From NCBI GenBank assembly GCA_012184525.1, contig WOFQ01000029.1, positions 248,001 to 312,000 of the forward strand: a stretch of DNA of 64,000 nt, given 5' to 3'. The translations under genes and the position numbers were made by a program. Shown in pieces: positions 1-10,585 of the stretch. Source of the DNA: Xenoacremonium recifei. Lineage: Eukaryota > Ascomycota > Sordariomycetes > Hypocreales > Nectriaceae. The notes beneath the pieces are model-generated. The model was not told the origin of the DNA. It was given only the letters and a program-made list of their open reading frames with translations, and did not search any database. How positions within the stretch are numbered: the first letter of the stretch is position 1; every line of letters starts with the position of its first letter.

Positions 1-296
1 GCAACGGTTAATGAGGCGACAAGATCACCTTTGAGGCTATCGCGCGCATAGTGTCGTATTGAGGGGACGGAGGGGAGGATTCGGAGGTTCACGTTGTCGC
101 CTGTCACACCTGTAGCGACTCGAATGCGCTGGGACAGCAGTGGTTTCGACTGCTCGTTGACGCCATCGTCCTGCCGTTCAGTATCGTAGTCCGATATTGA
201 CGATCCCCAAGAAGGCGACGGGGAACTGCTGCTCGGCTCGGCAAGGCGACGATCCGATACCGATATTCCGTTGTTTTTCAACGAGCCATAGTCCAT
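1..296 (-). CDS. Partial CDS, 5' end of a putative SulP-like membrane transporter
   Basis: The minus strand is open from an ATG at 294-296 to the left edge (98 codons plus 2 nt), so the 3' part lies outside the window. The peptide starts with a Ser/Asp-rich cytoplasmic-type N-terminus of about 60 residues containing a dileucine stretch (SKPLLS). It ends with RHYARDSLKGDLVASLTV, which resembles the entry to the first membrane segment of SulP/SLC26 sulfate permeases (basic-aromatic run, then GDLxAxLTV). Codon use and lack of stops in this frame alone argue for real coding. The family call is inference from one short motif; another polytopic transporter family is possible. It lies on the same strand as, and downstream of, the symporter at 998-2636. 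Confidence 0.5.
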   Translation of the reverse strand, partial: MDYGSLKNNGISVSDRRLAEPSSSSPSPSWGSSISDYDTERQDDGVNEQSKPLLSQRIRVATGVTGDNVNLRILPSVPSIRHYARDSLKGDLVASLTV

Positions 297-997
297 CGCG
301 GGGTGTTTGCGGCCTCGCCGCCTCGCGTAGTTGATGCCCGATAAGTTACCAGGCCTCGCGAGTCTTCACAGAGCGGCAGAACAGTCAATAACGCGCATGT
401 GAAGGTGAGATGGTGTTGAAGGAGGGCATGTTTTTCCTCAGTGGTTTTTCTTGGACAAGATAAAGCAAAAACAAGGATTCTGCACCGGAAGGAACAGATC
501 GTCGATGCAACAGCGCGAATCTGCTCCCGCTGTTGGGCGGAAATATGACAAGATAAGCCGGGTGTGTGCCAGCCAGCGAAACACAGGTTATTTGGCCACC
601 CACCACTTCGGAGCACTAATGCCGGACTTCCTCCTGCTGGGTGTACTCGGTTAATATTACTGGGCAGTCTCGGGCTGCTCTGCGCTGTTGCAGACGGCCA
701 GGTGGCATTCCAGCGAGCGTGTGACTATTCGTAGTCCCCGGACTAGGCATAATCGGTGGACAGTTTCTTCATCAAGTTGCCTAGCTTTACTGACGCCATC
801 GCTGAGACGCCCGTTATCTTGGTGCGAGACCTGAGTTGCTTACGTCTTACAGGCGTTTTACAACCTGTTTCACCTATATCCGTACAGCGAACTCCGTCGG
901 ATCTCGGTCATATCATGATTCATCTCAATTTGCAACCCCCAACTGTGCTTTGCGCTAAAAACTAAACCAGACTAACATGACACTGCATTCACTAACT
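297..997. other. Intergenic, about 700 bp
   Basis: Promoter side of the partial gene at 1-296 and 3' flank of the symporter gene. Short ORFs here have no coding character. I see no RNA gene or repeat. Confidence 0.6.
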
Positions 998-2636
998 CTA
1001 GATCTGCCATTTGCCCTTGGGCGGCGCGCCATCGCTTTCCGGCGACTCACTGTCTTCGGCGGGCGTCCTGACCAGATTGCGGTTCTTGTTCCAGTACAGC
1101 CAAGTAGCAAACGTTACAAAGACCAAAGTCCCCGCATACAAACACATAATAGCCAGGAAAGCATGCGTGTACCGAGGCGCATCGTTATCGCGGAAGAGCT
1201 GCTGCCCAGCCAGACCTCCAAGATTCGCGCCCATGACGACCAGAGCTTGACCAACGCATAGGGCCTTATTTTCCCGCACGTTGGCTGACAGCCATGCGCT
1301 GTTGATGCCCTGGAAGGTAGCATTGCCAGCCATGAAGAGTACGAAGACAGCGTACTTGGCCCATTTGTCTGTGTTCAGCACGAGAGCATACTGCACACCA
1401 GCGAAGATCAGAGCATAAGCCGTGCAGACAAAGCTAACTGGGCCGCGCAGTCTAGTGCGATCCGACACGAAGGCGGCGAAGAGCGACAAGCCAACGAGAG
1501 CGAAGTTGTAGACAGACGCCAGCAAATTTGCCTTGATCTTGCCGAAACCGAGATTCTTGACGATAGTTGGTCCGTACAGCACCAAGCCGCCCTTGGGGAC
1601 CAGGGAAATGAAGGCAATGGCGGCGTGCAGCCAGATGAGACGGTTACGGTACAGGTAGTGGAAGGCCTCCTTGGGTGTGAAGGATAAGAGCCTGAGGGCG
1701 GAGTGGTCGCCATCCTCGAGAACAACACGACGGCTCATGATGTCGCGCTCGCGGTCGGTGAACATGTCCAAGCCAGCGATGCCGATAAGTGGGCGAGTGT
1801 GAGACGGAGTCCTGGGCAGGAAGAGGCAGAAGGATAAGGAGACGAGGACGGTAAAGAGGCCGTCAAGGAGGAACAGCCACTGCATCCCCTGAGTCAGCTT
1901 TAAATCGAGGAGTGAGCGAGTTTGTTTTCAGACTTACCTGCCAGTCGTGGAGCCCAGCCACACCGTCAAGGTTGAAGATTCCGGCGGCAATGAGCGCGCT
2001 GGTGGCCGCTGCGGTATAGTTGGCTGAGTACAGAACAGTCATACGCACTGCCATCTCCTTCTTGGTATAGAACATGCCAATAACAACAAGGGATCCAGCA
2101 AGATATCCCGCCTCGAACAGACCCAGCAGGAAGCGGGTAGCATAAAAGGATGACTTATTAGACATGAAGGCCTGGAACGTAGCCACCATGCCCCAGGCGA
2201 AGCATTGAAAGGTCAGCCATCGAGGAGCACCCACGCGGGCGAGCATCATGTTGGAGGGGATCTCGAAGACGACGATAGCGGCCAGCATGAGCTGATTGCC
2301 ATTGTTGGCGAGGTTGTTGGAGATCCCGATGTCCTTGGTGAAGTTGGTGGTAAGGGCGCTGCTCAAGTTGGCTTTGTCCAACTGCAGAGCGAAGAAGCCG
2401 ATCATTAGGTTTCCGAGGAGGAGCATATCCAGCCTGGGGGCAACCGCGTTAGACAACTTGGATGGTTGTGGTTTTGCGAGTGGAATCACTTACTTGAATT
2501 TGATCTTCCGCTCTTCGCCGTTTGTCCAGTCTCGCGGCTCCGTGCTCACCTCCTCGACCTTGTTACTGCAGAGACTGACATGGCCAGCGGTTGTCTCTGC
2601 TGCGACAGTCTTCTCAATATCCGTCTGGAGTGTCAT
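998..2636 (-). CDS. MFS anion:cation symporter, allantoate permease (Dal5/AstA) family
   Basis: Spliced model with three exons: 2636-2494, 2433-1938 and 1888-998, all joins in frame, giving 509 aa. The introns have GTAAG donors and CAG acceptors; the first also has a CTAAC branch site. After a roughly 45-residue hydrophilic N-terminus come MFS membrane segments with the ACS pattern LDKANLSSA in the first loop and a typical EIPSNMM segment. The second half continues with FDxR-like loops, and the protein ends in a hydrophilic tail. Family members import allantoate, nicotinate, cysteine, sulfonates or sulfate (the fungal AstA and Soa1 transporters belong here). The substrate cannot be read from sequence. 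A nearby arylsulfatase and a possible SulP gene make a sulfur compound attractive, but that is inference. The start is the first ATG in frame with the conserved part. Confidence 0.85.
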
Positions 2637-3422
2637 TGCAGCAAAGTTTTCTTCAGACAATAGAGTTGCAAGGAGTTGATGAGGAAGTAGTAGATCGACC
2701 TCGATAGGGAAGATCTTGGTGATGGCCCAGCAAGAACTCCCTTCTTCACTCGGTCTCCTGGGAGTACACTCATATTTATCACGTCTCCTGCATGGGCATA
2801 GGAGCACTCGTGATTCGCGACTCGACTTCCTGGCCAGGATTGTTCTCCCCTAGCTTTGTGCGGGGAAGGGAGTCTAGAGTTGCTTAGCGCTGGCCCGGTG
2901 CACAGTGTGTATGGCACAGTCCCGAGCACGCCCGAGTACAGCCGGGATAGTGGCATTATGGGAACTGCTAGAAGAGAAATTTGAAGGGAGAGACGCGTTA
3001 CGCAGTGAGCATGTCATGGAACCCGGCGATGTCGACATCTCAAATGGATCATCACGAGCAAATATACAGGAAAAGAGAAGGGGCCTGCGGGTAATGTGGC
3101 GTGGTCAAGAGATAAGAGGAATACGCCAGAATATCGTGAGGCGATCTCGGAGGTGTGGGCGGATTATTGAGAGAGATGACCAAACTTGAAATTTTTGGAC
3201 ACTGGGGTTCCTAAAAACAAGTTCCCAACATTCAGCTTGACTCGCTTAAGTGGTCTGAAATGTTCGATTCTGAAACCAGTGGTTCATTCTCTGGACTGAA
3301 GTTCCTTTTAGTCACGGTGCAACACCCGGATTGATTTCCAAGTCCTCTTTATCTAATTTACAGTACTTGGTGTCTACATATGACAAGAATAAATGTATAG
3401 TTCGTCAACAATAGCCAATTAT
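2637..3422. other. Intergenic, promoter of the ACS transporter
   Basis: No convincing gene. It contains a perfect 12 bp palindrome GATGTCGACATC at 3028-3039, about 390 bp upstream of the symporter start. Its outer parts (ATG...CAT) match the bZIP sulfur-regulator consensus ATGRYRYCAT, but the central four bases do not, so it is only a weak candidate. Confidence 0.4.
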
Positions 3423-5520
3423 TTACTTCTTGCTGAGCCTTCGCTCACGAACGAAGAGGCCAGCGAACAAGGCCGCAACTCCGCAACCCAAGGCAATTGC
3501 TATTATCAAGTTAATAAGTTGAAGAACGAGGAAACAAGACCGAGCTTATTCTACATACCGTTTGTGGGAACAAGACTTTTGACAACGGCCTTGGTAACAA
3601 TCTCGCGTATGGCCGGCGGCAGGCTTTTGATGTACTCCACGCTTGACGAAGCGCCCTCAATGATCTAGGAACTTGGATTAACACTTTTCTATACCAAAGC
3701 CGACGCGTAGACTGTACCTTTTCCTTGTCTGGGGTTCCCTCCAAGGAGGTGTTGAGCATATTCGTCAACGCCAGGTTGTGTACCATGTTGTATACGTTTG
3801 CAGCTACAAGCATGCCAGCACTCTGTACCAAGAACCAAGTCGTACCCGCAACCGCGATGTGCTCGGCGTCAAGACTTGCGGCCAGATGGACGAAAGTCGT
3901 GCTCTGCGTGCTTCCCATTCCAAGTCCGCCAAGGACCAGATAAGTGCTATCGATCAGACCAGAAGTTCCATGCCATCGAATGAGAACCAGTGTATAGCAT
4001 ATAATGCCCAAAATGGGAGCAAGGATGATGGCCGGCTTATATCGACCGGTTCGGGAGATGTACCATCCGCTTACCAGACCACCGATAGTATTCCCAACGA
4101 CGATGAAAACAATGCGGCTGCCAGCAGCGGTGACGGACATCCCTGTGACAATTTGAAAGTAAATCGGAACGGTATAAGTGATCTATGCCATGAAGTTAGC
4201 TGAAGCGTATTGAATGGGTTCGAATTTCTTACAATGAACTGTGATCCGGTCTGCAAGGCGATTAAGAGGTAGGGTACGTAAACATCCCGCTTCACCATCA
4301 AATCCATTGGCATAATGGGTTCCACTGCATAGTATTTCTCAATGTGGTAAAACAGCCCCAATAGGACGATCGTGGCGACGGCCAGAGGCACCGTATAAAC
4401 TGCGGGATAGAACTTGCCGGCCAGGTCGAGCCCGACGAAGCAAACGGTCAAGGCGATGGGTAATGTGACAAACCCTGCGAAGTCAACTCTCGCAAGCCGC
4501 TGTTTCATGGGGGAGTCCTCAGAGTTCGACTCTTGTTCGCTGATGTGCGAGGGAAGTCTCCAAATGATCAACAGGATTGCCACGGCTGCAACGGGACATT
4601 GACCGATAAAGCACCTGGAACACCGTTAACATTCTCTAATTTATAATAAAGGATTGACAGATAGATAAACTTACCATCGCCAACCGATCGTGTCGACAAG
4701 CCAGCCTCCAAGAGGACCTCCGCAAGATCTCCCCAATGTTGCTACGACGTTGACGTAGCTCCTCCACGTTGCGACTTGGCGGGGAGGTAGAAGATCTGAA
4801 CCATAAATTGTGAGCCTCCGAGTATAGTTCTGGTGAAGAGGGTGTAAGAAATACCAGCGATAATGACAGCGACTAAGCCAACCATGCCAGCACCTCCGAC
4901 ACCACTGACAGCCCGGCCAACGAGAACGTGACTATACTGAGTACCCAAACCACTATAGGAATCATTAATAACGTGTAACAGAACTTGTAGATGTTGATGT
5001 CTTACCATAGGATGCAACCAAGTGTGAACACTGTATAGGCAAAAGCCATGGCCGGCTTTCTTCCAAAGATGTCACTGGTCTTACCATACTAAAAGCCCAA
5101 TTAGAGATGCCAAAGACCCTCTACTTGAAAACTTACCAAAGGCTGGCAGGCACATTGCGCCAGCGAGTACGTCGTGATGAGCCAGGACGCATCAGATAAT
5201 ACGTGAAACTCAGATGCGATCTCTTGACTCGTTGCCAGAACAATAGACGAATCTGCTTGGGCGATGAAAACACCTGTGAATTCATGTCAATGACAATGTG
5301 CCTCGGGGGAATAATTACTTGACTACTGACCTAGAAGTAAGGTTGGCAATACAGCCCAAGCTATGGACCCAGAGTCATCCGGTAGAACTTCTTCGGACTC
5401 TTGTGACGGGTGCTTATTGATGTCATCATCAATGCTGCTCGCAGATGTCGAAGCAATAAGAGGCGTTCGCTCGTCAGCCTCCTCGATTTGCTCAACAATT
5501 GTGCCTATTTTGTGCACCAT
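3423..5520 (-). CDS. MFS transporter, DHA2 type (14-segment drug / basic amino acid family)
   Basis: Nine exons join in frame: 5520-5331, 5273-5137, 5088-5006, 4952-4855, 4795-4675, 4614-4233, 4182-3718, 3664-3559 and 3499-3423, giving 552 aa. The N-terminus is acidic and soluble (about 55 residues with ERTPLI). The first membrane helix reads VFIAQADSSIVLATSQEIAS, typical of fungal DHA2 proteins related to the vacuolar basic amino acid transporters (VBA/Fnx1). Loop 2-3 has GKTSDIFGRKPAM, and motif C-like glycines occur in GRAVSGVGGAGMVG. The C-terminus ends RRLSKK. An in-frame ATG at 5541 would add seven residues; 5520 is preferred. The gene is divergent from the arylsulfatase, with 482 bp between starts. 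Export of a toxic metabolite or vacuolar amino acid transport are both possible. Confidence 0.85.
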
Positions 5521-6002
5521 TTTCAATGGTCCTAAAGTCAAGATTTAGAAAATACAAGGAAGAAAAAGAGAAGAGCGAGTATCTGCATATACAGCCGGCA
5601 GCCAGTATCACACTTACTACCCGGTCCTGGTCTGCAATGTCGGGCACCCAAAATTAAGCCCGCCCGTCTAGTCCCAGGTGCTTTGTATTATTAGGGTCTA
5701 GCAGCATTGATCAAGAGCGCATTCCACTGTTCGAGCCGAATGTCCTTTTGCCGCCGTGGGGACTCTTTGCCCCTGCCGGGCGACGACCGAATACAACCGG
5801 GAAGCGGGACAGCGGCTTTACGGCCAAGCTGGAGCCCTGATCAGCGACGACGGGGCAGAAGGCTAGAGCCGGGGAGAGCTTAGGAGCTTTGTCATTGATA
5901 AATGACGTTTCGTTTCATGCAGAAGACCGAGCTCGGCAGCTTGGAATTGAATGTTCAATTGCGAAGCTTCAAGGTTTTGAAGTCAGTCCAGAACTCCTCG
6001 CA
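5521..6002. promoter_or_regulatory. Divergent promoter between DHA2 transporter and arylsulfatase
   Basis: 482 bp separate the two opposed start codons, so both genes may share control elements. I see GC-rich direct motifs (GGGACTCTTTGCCCC region near 5758) but no site I can name. No ORF here is convincing. Confidence 0.45.
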
Positions 6003-7880
6003 ATGAAGTCTCTTGCTCTGTGGTTGTTTGCCGCTGCTGGCCTGGCGCAAGCTAAGCGGCCGAACATCTTATTCATCCTAACGGATGACCAAGACTGGCA
6101 CATGGAAAGTGTTCAGCACATGCCCTACCTCAACGTCAGTAATTGAATCTCTCTGAGACTTTGAGAATGCTGGAAGTCATGTCTTTAGAAGCTTGAGCTA
6201 ACAGGCTGTCCTTCAGTCCGACATTGTCTCCAAGGGCACCACCTTCAACCAGCATTACTGCACCGTTGCCCTCTGCTGCCCCTCGCGCGCAACGCTTTGG
6301 ACAGGGCGCGCAGCACACAACCACAACATCACGAACGTCTCACCGCCGCACGGAGGCTACCCTAAGATTGCTGAGAACGGAATCAATGACGACTACCTGT
6401 TCTTGTGGATGCAAGATGCTGGCTATAACACATACTATTCTGGCAAGCTTTGGAACTTCCACGGCGTCTCCAATTACGACCGGCCGTATGCTCGCGGCTT
6501 CAATGCCTCCGACTTCTTGCTTGATCCCTTTACTTACCGATACTGGGATGGCAAGATGACGCATAATGGCGAACCTCCCGTGAGCATCGCCGGACAATAC
6601 AGTACCGACGTTGTTGCCGATCGTGCCAGCGCGCAGCTCAACGAAGCACTGAGCCATGATGAGCCGTGGTTCCTGACGGTGGCTCCCATAGCACCCCATT
6701 CCAACTGGGTGCTCGACGAGAAGACTAACACAACCTATCTCTCGACGCCGCAGAGCGCCTACCGCCACGAGCATCTGTTCCACGACTATGTCATTCCGCG
6801 AGGCAAGTCCTTCAACTCCCGTATCGACGGCGGCGCGGGCTGGCCTGGTAAGCTGGACGCCCTGAACGAGAGCGTCATCGCCTACAACGACCACTACCAG
6901 CGACAACGGCTCCGCGCACTACAAGCCGTCGACGAGATGCTACATGAGCTGATCCTTAAGGTCGAGGCGGCGGGAGAGCTGGACAATACGTACATCTTCT
7001 ACTCGACCGACAATGGCTACCACATTAGCCAGCACCGCATGCACCCTGGCAAGGAGTGTGGTTACGACACGGACATCCACATCCCCATGTTCGTCCGCGG
7101 ACCGGGAATTGAGGCGGGAGGTGAGATCGACGTGGTGACGTCGCATAATGATGTTGCGCCGACTATCTTGAGATTGGCAGGCGTAGAGAAACAGCTAGAC
7201 GGCGAACCGATGCCCCTGACTGAGCGGGAGCAAAGCGGTGGCAGGATCGAGCATGCGGCGATCGAGTATTGGGGCCATGGTATGCCCGAGGGCCATTATG
7301 GCTTCCGCAGCGACGAGAAGTTTGAGGCCGGCAAGTTTGTCAACTACTATGTGAACAACACCTACAGGGGACTTCGCATGGCCAACGAGGAGTTCAGTCT
7401 CTACTACTCGGTCTGGTGTACTGGAGAGCGAGAACTGTTCAATCTCAAGGTTCGTTGCCCGCCATACGTTGAACTCTCCTTTACTAACACTCACCACAGG
7501 AGGATCCCGAACAAACTACAAACCTCCTCTCCAGCTCCTACGCCGCCCGTCTCGCCGCCACCCAATTCAATATCGGGCGTCGCTCCATGCACGCAACTCT
7601 CGACCGTCTAGACGCCCTTATGATGGCCATGAAAGACTGCAAGGGCAAAGCCTGTTCGCGACCTTGGCTCGAGCTTCATCCGGACGGTGACGTGCATTCG
7701 CTCGAGGCTGCGCTGGATGCCAAGTTTGACCACTTTTATTCCAACCAGCCCAAGATGTACTTTGACAGCTGCGAGGCAGCTTTCATCAAGGAGAAGGAGA
7801 GCAACGAACCTGTGAATCGCTATGGCGAGGTTCGAAAACCGGAGTATGACTACGGTGCGGAATGGATCTTGGCTGTCTAA
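6003..7880 (+). CDS. Secreted arylsulfatase (type I, formylglycine-dependent)
   Basis: Three exons, 6003-6134, 6217-7449 and 7500-7880, join in frame to give 581 aa. A signal peptide (about residues 1-17, ending AQA) is followed by RPNILFILTDDQD, which carries the calcium-binding Asp pair. The sulfatase signature LCCPSRATLWTGR follows; Cys64, the first Cys of CCPSR, is the residue oxidised to formylglycine. The downstream STDNGYHISQHRMHPGK segment supplies further metal and active-site residues. The C-terminus matches the fungal form, with ELFNLKEDPEQTTNLL across the last splice. Predicted role: hydrolysis of aryl or choline-type sulfate esters outside the cell to release sulfate. The first intron uses a GTCAGT donor; an alternative acceptor at 6204 would add four residues, but the chosen join keeps the family spacing between MPYLN and SKGTTF. 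Confidence 0.92.
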
Positions 7881-8492
7881 ATTCCTGTATAGTAGTGTAA
7901 TTAATAGACCATGGGAAAGTGACCCAATCCTGGGACTGACTCTAAAAATCATGTGAAGTCGGTCAAGCATTCGTGAGACACTCCAACCACCAGTCGCCGT
8001 CACGCTCAAACTTGTAAGAAAAACTCTTGGACTATAGAACTTACGGACTCTCTATAGGATAGAAATGCTTCGTCCGACCTGCTTCTCCGTTTGCATCCGG
8101 CAAAGACACCAACCCTTACCCCTTGTCCCGCTTCCCTCCTCGAACACGTCACAAGCCTACGTATCAGAAACCATAACAACAAACAGAAACAAAATTATGT
8201 GCTGCCCACTGTGCATGGCGCAATACTAACCTCTATGAGACATTTGCGTCGCTATGGGTTAATTGGCGGTTCTACTCGGCAAAGCCCCTTATCTGGCTGT
8301 ACTCGGTTGTAGTCGATAACATTCGGGATCGTCGACTCACCGCTCCGTCCAAGTCCGGGGTCCAACTCCCCGAGCGCGCGGGGAAGCCGTCTGTAGCCAG
8401 TAAGAGGAGACCTTTATTGCTGCGTGGGCTCCCTCTCGGGGAGGTTGTGCCGTGTCGGTTATGCTCGTGTGTAGGCGCGCGCTGAGCCCACC
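7881..8492. other. Intergenic, about 610 bp
   Basis: 3' flank of the arylsulfatase and promoter of the D-lactate dehydrogenase. No gene, RNA or clear repeat seen. Confidence 0.5.
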
Positions 8493-10434
8493 ATGTCGCT
8501 GAATCGTGTCAGACTGTGCTTTCCGGGTGGCGGTCGGGCCTCTCGGCGTGCCTCTGCTGGATACTGCTTCTCTACTGTGGCGAGAAGTAGCAGCAGGCCA
8601 AGCCATGGTCCTAAAGTTGTGGGAGCCGCAGGTGAGTTCACTGTCATTTCCTGTCCGTGGTAGAAGCTTTCAGCGGCCCTTGCTGTAATCCCTTGTAATT
8701 ATATAGTGATTGTGCTGAGATTTTATTCGATAGCCCTTCTGATCGCTGCATCTGGAGGATACTGGCTTGGTCAAAAGTCATCACCAACCTTAGACTTGCA
8801 TTCCACCCTGTCTCTAGATGCTGCCCGTCCCGTCCAACACAACGGGGGTAAACCATCGGTTGCTTCAGTTCGTGCTGAGTTAGCCGCCATCGTGGGTGAA
8901 GACAACGTTGCAGATACAGATGGCGACCTTGAGAGTCATTCCACCTCTGACTGGGCCACTCATCAATGGAACCCAACTCACCAACCTATTGTCGTGATCT
9001 TTCCAGCCTCAACAGAAGAGGTCTCTAATATCATGAAGATTTGCCACACGCACCGTATCCCAGTAACAGGCTACAGTGGTGGAACGAGTCTTGAAGGCGG
9101 TTATACCCCAACTCGTGGCGGCATCTCCATCGATTTCTCCCGTATGAACAAGATTATTGCTCTTCACAAGGATGACCTTGACGTGGTCGTCCAACCTGCA
9201 GTGGGCTGGCAAGCTCTCAATGCCCAACTAGCAAATGACAACCTCTTTTTCCCTCCTGACCCAGGCCCAGGTGCCATGATCGGTGGTATGGTTGGCACAG
9301 GCTGCAGCGGCACTAATGCCTACCGCTATGGTACTATGCGCGACTGGGTGTTGAATCTCACTGTCGTTCTCGCTGATGGCACTATCATCAAAACTCGTCG
9401 ACGGCCGCGCAAGAGCTCTGCAGGATATAATCTTACGCAACTCTTCGTGGGCAGCGAGGGAACTCTCGGCCTCGTAACAGAAGCGACTCTAAAGCTGACG
9501 CCCCTACCTGAAAGCACTTCCGTTGCTGTCTGTAGCTTTAGCAGCGTGCGGCAAGCGGCGAACTGCGTCGCCGGCATCGTAAGTCGCGGCATTACGTTGG
9601 CAGCTTTGGAAGTGCTTGACGATGATCAGATGAAGTACATTAATAGCTTCACTGGCTCTTCTACGCGAAAGTGGAAAGAATCTCCGACCCTGTTCCTGAA
9701 GTTCAGCGGAACGAAACAAGGCGTCAAGGGGCAGATCAAGATCGTTGAAGGCCTAGCGCAAGAGACGGGTAGCCTATCATTTGACTTTGCAAGGAACAAG
9801 GCGGAGGAGGAGGAATTGTGGTCTGCAAGGAAGGATGCACTATGGGCGACGATGAGTGTCATGGGAGAGGGAGATCGAGTGTGGACAGGGGATGTTGCAG
9901 TGCCTATCTCGAGATTGCCGGATGCTATTGAGGAGGCAAAGAACGATATGAAGGCTTTGGGGCTTGTGGGCTCCATTGTCGGCCACGCAGGGGATGGCAA
10001 CTTCCACAGTGAGTCAGTCCGCTCTGCCAGAATTGCCTCATGTAGCTAACCTGAGTCGTGATAGCTCTTCTGGTGTATAATGAGCAGCAACGAGCCAAAG
10101 CAGAGGACTTTGTCCACAGAATGGTAGACAGAGCTCTCGAGATGGAAGGAACTTGCACAGTAAGTGGCAATGACTTACGTTTTCTCTAAACATGGTGGCA
10201 CTAAACAGGACATAACACAGGGAGAGCATGGCGTTGGCCTCGGAAAGCGTGACGCAGTTGTACAGGAGCTGGGCGAAGATACAGTTTCAGCAATGAGAAG
10301 GGTGCGTAGACACGTCCTTACATGAAGCGGAAGCCAGAACTGACCTGAATTTGCCGCTCTAGATCAAGCACGCATTCGACCCTCTGTGTCTATTGAATTG
10401 CGACAAGGTGTTCCGTATAGACAAGAGCAAGTAG
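8493..10434 (+). CDS. Mitochondrial D-lactate dehydrogenase (cytochrome), FAD-linked
   Basis: Five exons, 8493-8631, 8707-10008, 10065-10159, 10221-10301 and 10363-10434, give 562 aa with every join in frame. Exon 1 supplies an Arg/Ser-rich, acid-free leader beginning MSLNRVRLCF, a good mitochondrial presequence. A hydrophobic segment (FYSIALLIAASGGYW) near residues 52-66 would anchor the protein in the inner membrane. The FAD-binding PCMH fold follows, with VTGYSGGTSLEGG at about 166-178 and PGPGAMIGGMVGTGCSGTNA. The C-terminal FAD-oxidase domain has GHAGDGNFH and GEHGVGLGK. The family (Dld1) oxidises D-lactate to pyruvate and passes electrons to cytochrome c. Without exon 1 the reading frame would begin at a GTG, which supports the spliced start. 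Convergent with the gene at 10586-13052. Confidence 0.9.
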
Positions 10435-10585
10435 GAAGGCTTCGGAAATCCTAGGACATCAAAAACTTGTTCATTCATTCAGTAGTATAGATTTCGCTAG
10501 CATGTCAAATCACTTGAATAGATTCATGACCTGAATTTCCAACCGTCAAGCGCCCCAATCCAAATATCTCATTCTTTGTCACAAG

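Noticed and set aside
3028..3039. GATGTCGACATC palindrome as a sulfur-regulator (CYS3/MetR) site
   Set aside because: Only the outer ATG...CAT matches; the central bases break the RYRY rule, so it is not called as a site.
6340..6906. 188-codon minus ORF inside the arylsulfatase gene
   Set aside because: Antisense shadow of exon 2, which has the sulfatase signature in the plus frame.
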